Shown: one piece after another, positions 1-8,419 of the stretch
Position numbering within the stretch: position 1 is the first letter of the stretch
Layout: each line of letters starts with the position of its first letter
Virus record (IMG/VR): IMGVR_UViG_3300043548_000722
Span: 1 to 64,000 of that record
From: a virus
Strand: one strand, 5' to 3'
Length of the DNA stretch: 64,000 nt
Made by a program: the position numbers and the translations under genes
The notes under the pieces: model-generated
Databases searched by the model: none
What the model saw: only the letters and a program-made list of their open reading frames with translations
What the model was told of the DNA's origin: nothing

Positions 1-272
1 CGTGCGCCGACCTGCGACTCGTCGATGTTGATCTCATCGATGTTGTCGCGCGGATCGGGGAACTCGGCCTGCGTGATCGCAAGAGAGGTCTGCGTGTACC
101 GCTGTGTGGTGTACTCGGCATCGCCGTTGACCGCGCCAGAGCTGTCAATCGCGTTCACGATCTGGTAGCAGGGGCCGACAACCACCGGGTTGAGGGTAGG
201 AGTTGCGACCGCAGCAGGAGTCTCACGGAGCTCCTGAACCACGATGACGCCGGGGCGGTTTTCACTTGCCAT
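1..272 (-). CDS. Partial contractile tail sheath-like protein, N-terminus only
   Basis: The reading frame is open from an ATG at 272 and runs off the left edge, giving about 90 residues. It starts MASENRPGVIVVQE and continues with PTLNPVVVGPCYQIV, a pattern seen at the N-terminus of phage tail sheath proteins, where a short PGV segment is followed by a hydrophobic strand ending in VGP or VGF. AGGAGTGACC lies just upstream of the ATG. It is the last visible gene of the leftward head-to-tail operon, after capsid and joining genes, where a sheath gene is commonly found. The family call is an inference from this fragment and the context; another tail structural protein is possible. Confidence 0.5.
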   Translation of the reverse strand, partial: MASENRPGVIVVQELRETPAAVATPTLNPVVVGPCYQIVNAIDSSGAVNGDAEYTTQRYTQTSLAITQAEFPDPRDNIDEINIDESQVGA

Positions 273-284
273 TGGAGGTCACTC

Positions 285-1124
285 CTATTCGTCCTGGAAG
301 TCTTCAAGACCGGAGATTTGGAAATCTTCGATCCCTTCGTGGATGGTCTCAGTCACCGGCTGATGGTAGGTCGGAATCCCGTTACTTCTGTCGACGATTC
401 TACCACCACCAAGGCGCCGCACGCGGACATCATCGGTGTTCATCGCCAATCGTATAGAAGCAATGGTCTCGTCCGGTGTGAATTCGTACTCTGATGCGCG
501 TCTCGATCCTGTGATTAGGTCGAGAGACCTGAACTGGGCAGACTGTTTTGGACTGGTTTCCCAGGTCCATTGAAGTTGGAAGGGGATGTTAACCTGGCAC
601 ATGATCAGCTGCCCGGGGTCGCCGACAACAAGCTGACCTGGAGGACTGGGAGAGTTTACCGTAGGAGAGGGCCGTGCGATAGAGTAAAACCCACCTGGAC
701 TCTCCAACAGCCGCTGATTGACGCGAGTGTGGTGTGAGACGAGGTGCGCAAGCCGCATGGCGACGATGTCAGAATCTGCGAGCGTGTAGACGACAAGGTA
801 CCCAGAAAGAAGATCTGTCCTCTTTCGGGCTCCATTGTTCATGTTGTAGGACAGCAAGTTGTCGATGCCGATACCTGCATACTGGTAGGGTCCCATCACA
901 ACGGTGAGAGCGGGTCTCTTGCCCACTACTTCCGTATTTAGGGGAGCCTGTCCTCGAATGAGAATCTCTGAAACCTCATCGTCTGGTTCCCAGTGGAATG
1001 TTCCGGCTGGCATCCAGTTAAAGAGGCCCTGAAGATATTGCACATACAGACGCATCGCGTAGACAGCGGGATCATCTCCCCTGCCTACTTCAAGTGCGGC
1101 GCGTCGTGTATGCGCGAAGCTCAC
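285..1124 (-). CDS. Virion protein of unknown function, likely tail completion or neck
   Basis: This encodes 279 residues starting at a GTG at 1124 that overlaps the TAG of the upstream gene by one base (TAGTG). The protein has no membrane segment or recognisable catalytic motif. It contains a run of alternating hydrophobic residues (LSGYLVVYTLADSDIVAMRL) and an acidic C-terminus rich in E and D. It lies directly upstream of the sheath-like gene and downstream of small head-completion candidates. By position it could be a tail terminator or connector component, but I do not recognise the family. Confidence 0.6.
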   Translation of the reverse strand: MSFAHTRRAALEVGRGDDPAVYAMRLYVQYLQGLFNWMPAGTFHWEPDDEVSEILIRGQAPLNTEVVGKRPALTVVMGPYQYAGIGIDNLLSYNMNNGARKRTDLLSGYLVVYTLADSDIVAMRLAHLVSHHTRVNQRLLESPGGFYSIARPSPTVNSPSPPGQLVVGDPGQLIMCQVNIPFQLQWTWETSPKQSAQFRSLDLITGSRRASEYEFTPDETIASIRLAMNTDDVRVRRLGGGRIVDRSNGIPTYHQPVTETIHEGIEDFQISGLEDFQDE

Positions 1125-1417
1125 TAGGAATTCTCGTATTTGTCTTGAAGGTGCTTAGCTAGCGTGAATGACCCAACACCAGCAGCCGTGCCTGCCGCGC
1201 TGCCCAGCAGCCCAGAGACTGCCGCCAACACACGATCTCTCTTTGTGGGACTCATTCTAGCCAGGCGAGAGACAACACCCGGAGTCTGCAGGGCCTCGCG
1301 AGCAAGTAGTCCACCTCCAATACCTCCAAGCAAGGTACCGGCACCTGTCGCCAGTGCCGGCAGCGCCACGATCTCTGCAATATCCGCAGATCTTTTATTC
1401 TTTGGCTCGTCACTCAT
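1124..1417 (-). CDS. Small glycine-zipper membrane protein
   Basis: A 97-residue protein with two Gly/Ala-rich hydrophobic segments: residues about 16-40 (ALPALATGAGTLLGGIGGGL) and about 64-88 (VLAAVSGLLGSAAGTAAGV). A basic stretch (SPTKRDR) separates them. The small-residue spacing fits a glycine-zipper hairpin that could insert in a bilayer. The ATG at 1417 overlaps the TGA of the upstream gene (ATGA). It belongs to a set of similar Gly/Ala-rich proteins spread through the virion region. No enzymatic function is suggested, and a virion or ejection-related role is an inference. Confidence 0.6.
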   Translation of the reverse strand: MSDEPKNKRSADIAEIVALPALATGAGTLLGGIGGGLLAREALQTPGVVSRLARMSPTKRDRVLAAVSGLLGSAAGTAAGVGSFTLAKHLQDKYENS

Positions 1418-2292
1418 GATCGTACTCCATACAGAGAGAATGCGTCGAACTCAGAGGCTTTGGATGCTTCCTGGGACTGGGCATTTTGAAAATTACGTCT
1501 TGGAGATAATACTACCGTCGATGTGTCCACTTTTAAAGGAATCTTGTCCTCAATAGAGCCTTTCTGGATAAGGACCATCTTAACCTCTGCTCGAACACGA
1601 ACCCCGGACATGGAGGTGCCTCCCGACTCCACCACCCGAAATCGTCTATTCTGATGATCTATAACCAGATCTAACGGCTTGATTGCCGGACTTGGTCCGC
1701 ATCGAAGCTGCGCCATCTGCACTCTACGGTGATCCTCGCTTGATACCTGCTCCGCCTCCGGAACGGGATCAATCTGAGCCCAGAAGGCTGTTGGGTAGTG
1801 GTATCCCCCGCTAAAGCCAGTGCCCCAACAAGTGGGGCAGCGAGTATCTACCGTCTTTCCGAGTACGGAATCATAGCAGTTTGGGCACCGTTGGCCAAAC
1901 GATCGTCTGGGAAAGAGCCAGCAGCGAACCCCCACGAACTCTTCAAAGAGCACCCGCTCCAGTCGGATCATCTCCGTCGCTAGAATGTTTGGGCTTCCTT
2001 CCCGGTCAAATGTCGCCGAGTAGACGACACGATCTGTAGGAACGTGTCGACACCGGACCCGATAAAAAAGAGTGCGCGCGTTTGTGGTGATTGCATGAAC
2101 CGCGTTGTCTCGGATCATATACTGATCGATCAGTGGGCCGGCAATCGTGTCCCACGGACCTGCCTCCGCCTCAGAGCGTTCCACATAAAACTCGTACTGC
2201 TGTACGTCCTCAGTGGTCGGCTCGATCTCCCAGAACACGTCATTGTAATTTATGGAGAAAGAAACAACGCGTTCGTTACGGAGCAGCAGCAC
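1414..2292 (-). CDS. Virion protein with FN3-like N-terminus and DnaJ-type zinc knuckle
   Basis: This encodes 292 residues from a GTG at 2292, preceded by a strong GGAG site inside the end of the upstream gene. The N-terminal 80 residues resemble a fibronectin type III or Ig-like sandwich (YEFYVERSEAEAGPWDTIAG). Around residues 130-160 there are four cysteines in the form CPNCYDS then CPTCWGTG, like the CxxCxGxG repeat of DnaJ, and probably bind zinc. The C-terminal third is beta-rich. The gene sits among head-tail joining genes, so a structural connector or tail-tube-associated role is likely. The specific function is unknown. Confidence 0.6.
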   Translation of the reverse strand: MLLLRNERVVSFSINYNDVFWEIEPTTEDVQQYEFYVERSEAEAGPWDTIAGPLIDQYMIRDNAVHAITTNARTLFYRVRCRHVPTDRVVYSATFDREGSPNILATEMIRLERVLFEEFVGVRCWLFPRRSFGQRCPNCYDSVLGKTVDTRCPTCWGTGFSGGYHYPTAFWAQIDPVPEAEQVSSEDHRRVQMAQLRCGPSPAIKPLDLVIDHQNRRFRVVESGGTSMSGVRVRAEVKMVLIQKGSIEDKIPLKVDTSTVVLSPRRNFQNAQSQEASKASEFDAFSLYGVRS

Positions 2293-2294
2293 GT

Positions 2295-2807
2295 TTAGCT
2301 CCTCAAGGAGGATCGCATGAGGCCCGCAGTCCCCAGCCCGACACCAGTTCCAAAGAGGGCCGCAAATGCTTTCGGGTTCTCCTTCTCAAGCTCTGCGATC
2401 TTCCGGTTGATTTCCAGAAACTTTTTCTTATATTCTGGCGTAATATCACCCACACTGTCCGCCTGGTTGTACTGTGCCTCTGTAACTAAGTTCTTACGCT
2501 CTCGTTTTGTCAGTCCAGACTCGTTGGGAGCAGTCCCCTTGTAGGTGAGGACTCCAGCAGGCACGCCCGTCAGCAACGCAGCAGCTCCGGTAATCGTACG
2601 GTTGTCTCTGATGAAGTCCTTCAATTTATGGAGACGGCGCGCGCTGGCCGTCTTCTCAGCACCACGAAGCTCTGCCCAGTACTCGACAGCAGCAAGCTGG
2701 CGCTCCATAGGAGATGCCGACTTCCACAGAGCGTCCGGAATATCCGAATGGGGATTGGTAAATAGATCTTCCACGGAAGCCTCAGAAGTTCGAGAAGTAG
2801 ACGCCAT
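2295..2807 (-). CDS. Small membrane protein with K-x-A-S motifs
   Basis: A 170-residue protein starting with ATG at 2807 and overlapping the upstream gene by 26 bp. It carries the motifs WKSAS and AEKTAS in its first 60 residues. Hydrophobic, small-residue-rich segments follow near residues 72-92 (TGAAALLTGVPAGVLTYKG) and at the C-terminus (AALFGTGVGLGTAGLMRSS). Charged helical sequence separates the two segments. The architecture of an N-terminal helix with K-x-A-S followed by glycine-rich hydrophobic segments recurs in many proteins of this region. The function is unknown; a virion-associated membrane-inserting protein is inferred. Confidence 0.6.
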   Translation of the reverse strand: MASTSRTSEASVEDLFTNPHSDIPDALWKSASPMERQLAAVEYWAELRGAEKTASARRLHKLKDFIRDNRTITGAAALLTGVPAGVLTYKGTAPNESGLTKRERKNLVTEAQYNQADSVGDITPEYKKKFLEINRKIAELEKENPKAFAALFGTGVGLGTAGLMRSSLRS

Positions 2808-3282
2808 TGATGACGAAGTACTCAGACTCTACACCACCGCCTTCGAAGGCGTACTCTACGTTCAGCGAAGACTTCACCCGCATCTTCTTTTGTTCGTAGG
2901 AATTGCGGAGCATCTGAATCCAGCCCATCAAGAACTGAGACTTGTCAGACACCGAGACGGAGATTCCTCCGTCCGAGTAGTTCATCTGGTTCCGCAGCTG
3001 AAGGAGTCCGACTGATTCCAGAATGCGAATGACTGCCGCCTCCCTCAGCATGCTGAGGGAGGGGAAGTTCTTGAGCCCTACATTCCCAATGAACGGTGGA
3101 GTCGAGTTGTAGTCGTCGATGGCGTCCACAACTGCCCACGCGATCATGCGATCGCTGGTCTCCTCGCCAGAGATCAGACGATTGAGTTCGGGGAAGTCGC
3201 GCAGGTAGAGGCGAATCATCGCCACGACCTCGTTCATCCTCTTGCTCGCCGAGGGAATGACTGTAGTGCTCTCAAAGGACAT
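2782..3282 (-). CDS. Probable head-tail joining (neck) protein
   Basis: A 166-residue mixed alpha/beta protein without membrane segments or catalytic motifs. The N-terminal part is helical (MNEVVAMIRLYLRDFPELNR) and the C-terminal part is beta-rich. Its ATG at 3282 overlaps the stop of the upstream gene (TGATG), indicating coupled translation. It lies three genes downstream of the major capsid gene, a usual place for head-completion or connector proteins. The assignment rests on position and size rather than recognised homology. Confidence 0.55.
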   Translation of the reverse strand: MSFESTTVIPSASKRMNEVVAMIRLYLRDFPELNRLISGEETSDRMIAWAVVDAIDDYNSTPPFIGNVGLKNFPSLSMLREAAVIRILESVGLLQLRNQMNYSDGGISVSVSDKSQFLMGWIQMLRNSYEQKKMRVKSSLNVEYAFEGGGVESEYFVINGVYFSNF

Positions 3283-3749
3283 CAGTCTCTCTCCTCAAAG
3301 TCCGTTCCGCGCTTGGCCCACCGGCGAAGCCAGAAGAAGGACTCCGGGTTTACCTGCACGCCGTCCTTGAAGATCGCACGAGACAGCAGGATGGCCAGCA
3401 TCTGCGGTCCAGGCGACTTGTTGAACACAAGAGGAGGGGAGATCTGCTGACACAGCCCGAGAAGATCCTCCTTCTCCAGTGTGCGCAGATACGCCAGCGC
3501 CTCATCCTGCGTCATCGGCGTCGTGGTCACCTGTAGATTGCGAAGCGCACTCTTGCTCGTCGAAGTGAACTTCGGAGGAAGCGTGCGTCCGATCCACAGG
3601 TGCGACCCGTGCAGCTTACGGACCTTTTCGCTGATGTCCCCTTCGGGGATCTCAGAAAACTTGCCGGGGCGGATGAGAGTGTTGCCCACGCAGATTGCGG
3701 TCGGGAGGGACGCGGTGTTCGGCCGGTCACTGATGTTGTGGACGATCAT
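3282..3749 (-). CDS. Virion protein of unknown function
   Basis: A 155-residue protein starting at an ATG (3749) inside an ATGA overlap with the upstream gene. The first half is beta-rich (TAICVGNTLIRPGKFSEIP). The second half is helical, with a conspicuous LRTLEKEDLLGLCQQ segment. There are no membrane segments and no zinc motif. It belongs to the capsid-proximal joining cluster and is probably a head completion or adaptor protein. The family is not recognised. Confidence 0.55.
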   Translation of the reverse strand: MIVHNISDRPNTASLPTAICVGNTLIRPGKFSEIPEGDISEKVRKLHGSHLWIGRTLPPKFTSTSKSALRNLQVTTTPMTQDEALAYLRTLEKEDLLGLCQQISPPLVFNKSPGPQMLAILLSRAIFKDGVQVNPESFFWLRRWAKRGTDFEERD

Positions 3750-4318
3750 GCGATCCTCTCAAGGATGGCGTCGACAAGCTGGGACTTGGAGAGACCTGTA
3801 CCATTGCCACCGCCGACCTCAGCCAACTTGGCGCGCAGCTTGGCATTGGTCAGCTCGAGCAAAGACTCGCGGAGTCCAGGTGCGCCCTCGTCCTCCGCCC
3901 ACGTAAGGCTCTCGGGAGCGGCCTCGGGATCCTCTACGGTAGGCTCCTCTACGGGAGGTGCCTCCACAGTAGGAGATACCGCAATCGGTTCCGGCGGTGC
4001 GGGAGGAGTTTCTACGACAGGAGGCGGCGCAGCCACCTCGGGTGCCGCTACTTCGGCAGACAACAGCCCGCGAAGATGAGACTCGGACAACTCCGCAAAC
4101 GGGGATGCCGAAAACACGCGGACTACGCCGCAAGAGATCAGCTCAATGATGTAGCGCACATCAGCAGGCTGGAGCACCGAAGTGTCCACGTTCCGACTGC
4201 GGCGCGGTGGAAGATGGGCACCCGCAATCACCGGAGACGGCGTCACGGAGCCGGGATTGCGACGTCGAATCTCATGCGTGCTCGGATCACGTACGACGTT
4301 CTGGATGACGATCTTCAT
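3746..4318 (-). CDS. Virion protein with Pro/Glu/Ala-rich linker and C-terminal SAP/HeH-like motif
   Basis: A 190-residue protein with its start placed at the ATG at 4318, which has GAGGAC just upstream. A longer reading frame to 4390 would run through the terminator hairpin. The N-terminal domain is beta-rich (MKIVIQNVVRDPSTHEIRRR). A low-complexity linker of P, E, A and V occupies about residues 90-145. The last 40 residues (LTNAKLRAKLAEVG then GLSKSQLVDAILERI) fit a SAP/HeH-type helix-extended-helix motif, often DNA-binding. It is the first gene downstream of the major capsid gene. A DNA-contacting head protein is plausible but unproven. Confidence 0.6.
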   Translation of the reverse strand: MKIVIQNVVRDPSTHEIRRRNPGSVTPSPVIAGAHLPPRRSRNVDTSVLQPADVRYIIELISCGVVRVFSASPFAELSESHLRGLLSAEVAAPEVAAPPPVVETPPAPPEPIAVSPTVEAPPVEEPTVEDPEAAPESLTWAEDEGAPGLRESLLELTNAKLRAKLAEVGGGNGTGLSKSQLVDAILERIA

Positions 4319-4333
4319 GTGTTGTCCTCTAAG

Positions 4334-4367
4334 TAAAAAGCCCCGGCCCGACAGGCGGACCGGGGCC
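4334..4367 (-). terminator. Rho-independent terminator after the capsid gene
   Basis: On the minus strand the sequence reads GGCCCCGG, then a loop of about 15 bases, then CCGGGGC followed by TTTTT. This is a GC-rich stem with a U-tract located between the end of the major capsid gene and the start of the next gene. It probably reduces read-through from very high capsid transcription into the joining genes. Confidence 0.85.
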
Positions 4368-4392
4368 AATGAGACCGTCCCCGGTCTCAACG

Positions 4393-5523
4393 TCAGAAGA
4401 CGTTGATGTTCGGGAAGGTCAGGCCCTCAGCGACCTTGTTGTTGAGCGCGCCGATGGCGCTCTCCTCAACAGGGATGACCGACGTGGCGCTGGCGTCTGT
4501 CGCATCGCCCGGGTAGAGCTCGAGCTTGACGACGGCGGCGATGTTGCCAAAGCCCATGCCGACGTCCATCCAGGCCTGCCAGAAGATGCGGTTCGCGACC
4601 TTGTCGATGTAGAACTTCACGTCGTTCAGCGTGTAGTTCCGGCCGAAGAACTCCGGGGCCGTGAAGACGTAGACGTTCCCCTCGCGGAGGATGTCGTTCT
4701 TGATGGTCCGGATGATCCGAAGGCCCAACACCTTGTTGTAGGTGTAGCCATCGAGCGCCGTCTCGCTCTGGAGACGATCGCCGTAGTCCTCGTGGGTCCA
4801 CTGGTCGAAATCGTCCGCATCGCTCTCGGTCATGAGCATCAGAGCGGGCCGCAGGCGGCCAGCGCGGATGGTCTCACTGCCGACGACGATCTGGCGCTTC
4901 AGGAGCTTCTTGATGTTCACGATGTCAGCGCGCTGAATCGCGTACACGTCGAAGTCCGTGGCCGAGCCGCCCGACTGGGTCGCGAGAACGCCCTTGATCT
5001 TCGAGACGGTGAGCTGGCCACCGGCGACAGAGAAGGCAGCAGAGCCAGAGTTGCCCTCGGCCTGCATGGCGTTGACGCAGGACTCGACGTGGTTCAGGAA
5101 CTCGCGATCCTTCACCTCGACCATGTCCTTGAGGCTGTTCTCCTCGATGATGCGCGTGATGGGCATCTCGTAGGCCATCAGCTCCTGCTCAACGATCTCG
5201 AACTTGAGGGACGAGATGGTGAAGAAGGAGATGGCGTACCGCTTGCCATTCACGTACTCAGCCGTCGGCTGACCGCGGAAGTTCACGGCCATCGCCCGGG
5301 AGCCCGGCTCAATGTCCACGATCTTCACGAGCGTGTCATGCTCGGTGGAACGCTGAAGGTCGCCACGCACAACACGCTCGTTCGGAACGATCATGTCGGC
5401 GAAGCTGGACTCGCGGAGGCGGTCCTTGATGTAGTTGAGAGAGGCGGCTGCGGTCTTCGTTGGACCCTCGGTCTCGAGGCGCTCAATGAAGCCCGAGTTC
5501 ACCATATCTGCGGAGTAGTCCAT
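4393..5523 (-). CDS. Major capsid protein, HK97-like
   Basis: A 376-residue protein preceded by a strong AGGAG. Its size, its glycine- and charge-balanced composition and the C-terminal pattern fit an HK97-fold major capsid protein: a spine helix region, then VYVFTAPEFFGRNYTL and the ending QAWMDVGMGFGN. It is followed by a strong terminator and sits between scaffold/decoration candidates and joining genes. Near the N-terminus, residues 21-28 read PTKTAAAS, a variant of the K-x-A-S motif shared with neighbours and a possible processing site. A 413-codon open frame on the opposite strand is a codon-usage shadow. The assignment is based on order and fold-like features, not on an alignment. Confidence 0.75.
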   Translation of the reverse strand: MDYSADMVNSGFIERLETEGPTKTAAASLNYIKDRLRESSFADMIVPNERVVRGDLQRSTEHDTLVKIVDIEPGSRAMAVNFRGQPTAEYVNGKRYAISFFTISSLKFEIVEQELMAYEMPITRIIEENSLKDMVEVKDREFLNHVESCVNAMQAEGNSGSAAFSVAGGQLTVSKIKGVLATQSGGSATDFDVYAIQRADIVNIKKLLKRQIVVGSETIRAGRLRPALMLMTESDADDFDQWTHEDYGDRLQSETALDGYTYNKVLGLRIIRTIKNDILREGNVYVFTAPEFFGRNYTLNDVKFYIDKVANRIFWQAWMDVGMGFGNIAAVVKLELYPGDATDASATSVIPVEESAIGALNNKVAEGLTFPNINVF

Positions 5524-5551
5524 GGTGTTCTCCTACGGGACGTTGGGTCGA

Positions 5552-6142
5552 TTAGAGGTAGCCGGGCTGGAACAGCACGGTTGCGTCGTTGGTGCCGTGA
5601 ACCTGCATGATGACGCCAGCGTACCAATCTCCTGAAGCGGGAGTTACGCCGTCACCCACCGCACTCTCAGAGACGAGGGCAGCAACCTGACGGCCGCTGG
5701 AGTCATTGCAGAGCTGGACGAAGCATCGCTCGCCAGCGTGGCCGGAAGCACAGACAATCATCTTAGTCCGGAATTCGAAACCGACTGGACCAGTGATGCA
5801 GTGTGCCTTCCGGGTAAGCTGCGCGTCGTAGCGCCCGCGCTCCTGGAAGTACAGGAAGCAGGGAGTCGTCGCTAGGTCGTTGCCGCTACCCGCGGTAGAC
5901 ACCGCGACGGAGAGAGCTGCGGGGGAAGCAGCGTCGTAAGCGACGTTAGCAGCTGCGCGCTTCAGTTTGCCGGTACCGTCGAAAGTCAGCCACTCGCCCT
6001 CTTGCAGCGGGTGCGTGGAATCAGGATTGAAGGGATTCGCAGAAGCGCCCCCATCAACGTTCGCGACAACGGTGTACCCGAGGTCGCGCGTGTAGAGGGT
6101 AGAGTACCCAGGATTCAGAATGGTGACGAACTGTCCAGCCAT
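5552..6142 (-). CDS. Head decoration or stabilisation protein candidate
   Basis: A 196-residue, beta-rich protein immediately upstream of the capsid gene in the transcription direction, with a clean GGAG 8 bases before the ATG. It has no membrane segment, coiled coil or K-x-A-S motif. Its composition (many G, A, T and V, balanced aromatics) and the pairing with the major capsid gene suggest an outer capsid decoration protein, which commonly sits next to the capsid gene. The similarity is by context only. Confidence 0.5.
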   Translation of the reverse strand: MAGQFVTILNPGYSTLYTRDLGYTVVANVDGGASANPFNPDSTHPLQEGEWLTFDGTGKLKRAAANVAYDAASPAALSVAVSTAGSGNDLATTPCFLYFQERGRYDAQLTRKAHCITGPVGFEFRTKMIVCASGHAGERCFVQLCNDSSGRQVAALVSESAVGDGVTPASGDWYAGVIMQVHGTNDATVLFQPGYL

Positions 6143-6154
6143 GGTTGGCTCCTA

Positions 6155-6520
6155 TTACTCGCCAGTGAGGCAGAAGGAAGTGAGGGGGTCAAGAGCCGAC
6201 CTGCCAGGACGGTCCGATAGATCAGCGATGCGAACATTGCCCGCGCTCGCCATCTTCACAGCCTCCCTGACGTTCTCAAGCTGCGCATGACCCCGGAGAT
6301 GCGCAATCTTCTCATCGAACGTCATGTGGGCGTTGAGGCCCTTGTCTTCCATCTCACGCGCGAGCTCAGCAACCTGAGAGTCGCGTGCAATAGAAGCAAG
6401 CTTTGTGCGGAGCTGGATGTTCTCCTGCTCCAGGCTCGCGACCTTTTCGGTCAGCGAGCGAATGGCAGCAGCACCTTTTGCGGAGACTACAGCCAGTTCT
6501 GCATGTCCGATCTTGAGCAT
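6155..6520 (-). CDS. Coiled-coil protein with three K-x-A-S motifs, scaffold candidate
   Basis: The start is taken as the ATG at 6520, preceded by GAGGACTGC, giving 121 residues. A longer frame to 6655 would overlap the neighbour and lacks support. Residues 20-55 form a heptad-like coiled coil (SLTEKVASLEQENIQLRTKL). K-x-A-S occurs as EKVAS, TKLAS and VKMAS. A small coiled-coil protein two genes upstream of the capsid is a reasonable scaffold or internal core protein candidate. The family is not recognised. Confidence 0.55.
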   Translation of the reverse strand: MLKIGHAELAVVSAKGAAAIRSLTEKVASLEQENIQLRTKLASIARDSQVAELAREMEDKGLNAHMTFDEKIAHLRGHAQLENVREAVKMASAGNVRIADLSDRPGRSALDPLTSFCLTGE

Positions 6521-6534
6521 TGCAGTCCTCGCGG

Positions 6535-7131
6535 TTAAAACTTTCTGAGTAGTTGGTCCAGTCGAGCCTGCCTCGCCTGGGATTCTGTCATCTGCATTGG
6601 CGAAGATGCAACCTTCGCGTGGGGAGATTGTAGCGGAGAAGTAATCGCTTCGCAAACGCCAATTAGAGCTTGTTTCACATGGGAGCCTAAATCTCCGGAG
6701 TCGATGTGATCGAACAGAACTGAGTACTCCGCGAGAGATGCTGACTTGTTTAGAGAGTGTGTAGTCCTGTTCATTTCATCGCTCACGTTCTCTGCCTGAA
6801 TAGGTAGCACTTCAGATCCGAGACGATAGTTAGGGTCAGGGCGCCTAAAGATTAAGTCTTTAAGAGACCTGTACCGCGCTCTTCCTGGATTTAGAGAGTC
6901 CAGCGTTCTCGACAGCGCCTTACCCGCGCGAAGTCCGTAGTGGCCTTCCGGAGAAGATGGTGCAGTCGACCCTACAAACCCGTGCTCACCTTCAACTTGC
7001 GCTTTGTAGGCGTCAGCACGATCGCCCTTTCCCATCGAGAAAAGAACGCCATCTCCGATATCGTGATAAAGGCGATCCTTATCCTCGTAGAAGACTGGGG
7101 CGGCGGCATGTTTTTTACGAGACGGGCTCAT
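6535..7131 (-). CDS. Virion-region protein with K-x-A-S motifs
   Basis: A 198-residue protein, basic at the N-terminus (MSPSRKKHAAAP), with mixed polar sequence and no membrane segment. K-x-A-S occurs as NKSAS and AKVAS in the last 70 residues. The C-terminus is helical and polar (SQARQARLDQLLRKF). It sits in the capsid assembly cluster. No enzymatic motif is visible, and an internal head protein is inferred from the shared motif and position. Confidence 0.5.
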   Translation of the reverse strand: MSPSRKKHAAAPVFYEDKDRLYHDIGDGVLFSMGKGDRADAYKAQVEGEHGFVGSTAPSSPEGHYGLRAGKALSRTLDSLNPGRARYRSLKDLIFRRPDPNYRLGSEVLPIQAENVSDEMNRTTHSLNKSASLAEYSVLFDHIDSGDLGSHVKQALIGVCEAITSPLQSPHAKVASSPMQMTESQARQARLDQLLRKF

Positions 7132-7171
7132 CTTACGCTATCTCCGAGAAGGCCTGCTGTGAGGCGACACA

Positions 7172-8410
7172 CTACTCTCCTCCCTGGACGCCCTCTGCCT
7201 GCATCTGCCTAAGACGATCTGCCGCCGAACGCTTTCTATAGAGGTGGGCTCCCACTCCCGCCGCTGTAGCGAGCCCGGCGGCGCCTGCGGCCAGCCCAAG
7301 GTTTCTGCGGGTAAGGAATCTCCCCATTCCCTGGTTCGGAGCAGCGTCCATTGATCGCCCGAGTGTTTCCGCAGCCTCCACCGGCGCAGAGCTCATATCC
7401 ACAGCAGCTGCTGGCACCGACGCCGGCGCAGAGCTCATATCCACAGCAGCTGCTGGCACCTCCGGCCATCCAGGCCTGCCAACCCTGCCTGGAATGTACC
7501 TTTCCGATGGATGAGGAGGTATCTCAGCAGGAAACCCCTCCATTTGGGCGAACAGGTCGGGATCATTTTTAGCTATCTCATCCATTGCCTCGTCGAAGGC
7601 CAGTCTACCACTATCGGGGCTGCTCATGAGCCAATCTACAATTTTCTCTCTCTTGTCCGCTGGCAGCCGATTTATGTTGTCCGGAGTCATCCTCTTCTTC
7701 ACTCTAGCTGCCGCATCTTTCAGGTGCCCCATCCGAGCCGCGAGAGGGAAGATCTGCGCTGCGCTCGCATCGCCGAGGGTATCTCCCACATGTGCGAACG
7801 CCTCTGCAAGCCGAGCTCTCGTAGACTTCTTCAAGTTACGCTTGTTTGCAAGGACAGGCCCTTCGTTTGAATGCAAAGTAGCCCGGTAGGTTGAGTTTTC
7901 GTTAGCGGACGTAACTCCGGACAGGGTTTCCGCGTCGGATTCCGCAGGGCCGCCAACACCAGCGGTCTTATTGTTCATCAGGATGTCGTAGAGAGACTGG
8001 CCACCCGCTTGCTTAAACGATTCCCGTAGCGGCTTCTCGCCGTCACGAGTGTTTGCCGTCACGGAGCCGCTGACAGGGCTATTACCCGTGACCAGGCCCT
8101 TCGGTGCAATCCGAGTCTTCCCTTCTGTCGGCGCTACGCCTTGGACTCCGCTGGTAGAGGTGGCGCCCTGTGCGGGACTTGCCATGGCGCTCTTGTAGAA
8201 GTCCCTAATCATTTCCTGACGAAATCCGTCTGCCCGGTTTCCACCCGTTGCACTCAGAGAAACGAACTCGAGCGCACTTGCGACCTCCTGTGCCTCCTTG
8301 ACCAAGGAGGAGCCGGGGCGGGATGCAGTCTTCTCGGCTTCAATCGCCGTGTGGGAACGCGCACGAGCAGCTTCTAGGGCTTGGTCAATCATGCTTCTGT
8401 AGTTGCTCAT
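7172..8410 (-). CDS. Large virion-region protein with C-terminal membrane segment and tandem repeat
   Basis: A 412-residue protein with a good GAGG site before its ATG. The N-terminal helix (YRSMIDQALEAARARS) is followed by EKTAS at residues 26-30. The middle is polar and probably partly disordered. Residues about 318-345 contain two copies of the 14-residue unit VPAAAVDMSSAP plus two variable residues, matching a DNA direct repeat. A C-terminal small-residue hydrophobic segment (LGLAAGAAGLATAAGVGAHL) ends in a basic cluster (YRKR), typical of a membrane anchor. The function is unknown; a packaged or ejected membrane-active protein is inferred. Confidence 0.55.
   Translation of the reverse strand: MSNYRSMIDQALEAARARSHTAIEAEKTASRPGSSLVKEAQEVASALEFVSLSATGGNRADGFRQEMIRDFYKSAMASPAQGATSTSGVQGVAPTEGKTRIAPKGLVTGNSPVSGSVTANTRDGEKPLRESFKQAGGQSLYDILMNNKTAGVGGPAESDAETLSGVTSANENSTYRATLHSNEGPVLANKRNLKKSTRARLAEAFAHVGDTLGDASAAQIFPLAARMGHLKDAAARVKKRMTPDNINRLPADKREKIVDWLMSSPDSGRLAFDEAMDEIAKNDPDLFAQMEGFPAEIPPHPSERYIPGRVGRPGWPEVPAAAVDMSSAPASVPAAAVDMSSAPVEAAETLGRSMDAAPNQGMGRFLTRRNLGLAAGAAGLATAAGVGAHLYRKRSAADRLRQMQAEGVQGGE
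7381..7460 (-). repeat. Tandem direct repeat, two 38-bp copies with 42-bp period
   Basis: The 38-bp unit beginning ccggcgcagagctcatatcc occurs at 7381-7418 and again, apparently identical, at 7423-7460. The 42-bp period equals 14 codons, so the repeat keeps the frame of the 412-residue protein and encodes VPAAAVDMSSAP twice. It is a likely slippage-generated duplication. Confidence 0.9.
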
Positions 8411-8419
8411 GAGGAACCT

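Noticed and set aside
4369-5610. 413-codon plus-strand open frame opposite the capsid gene
   Set aside because: It mirrors the capsid coding strand completely, has a low-complexity Asp/Val/Leu/Arg composition typical of antisense frames, and has no independent ribosome site or context.
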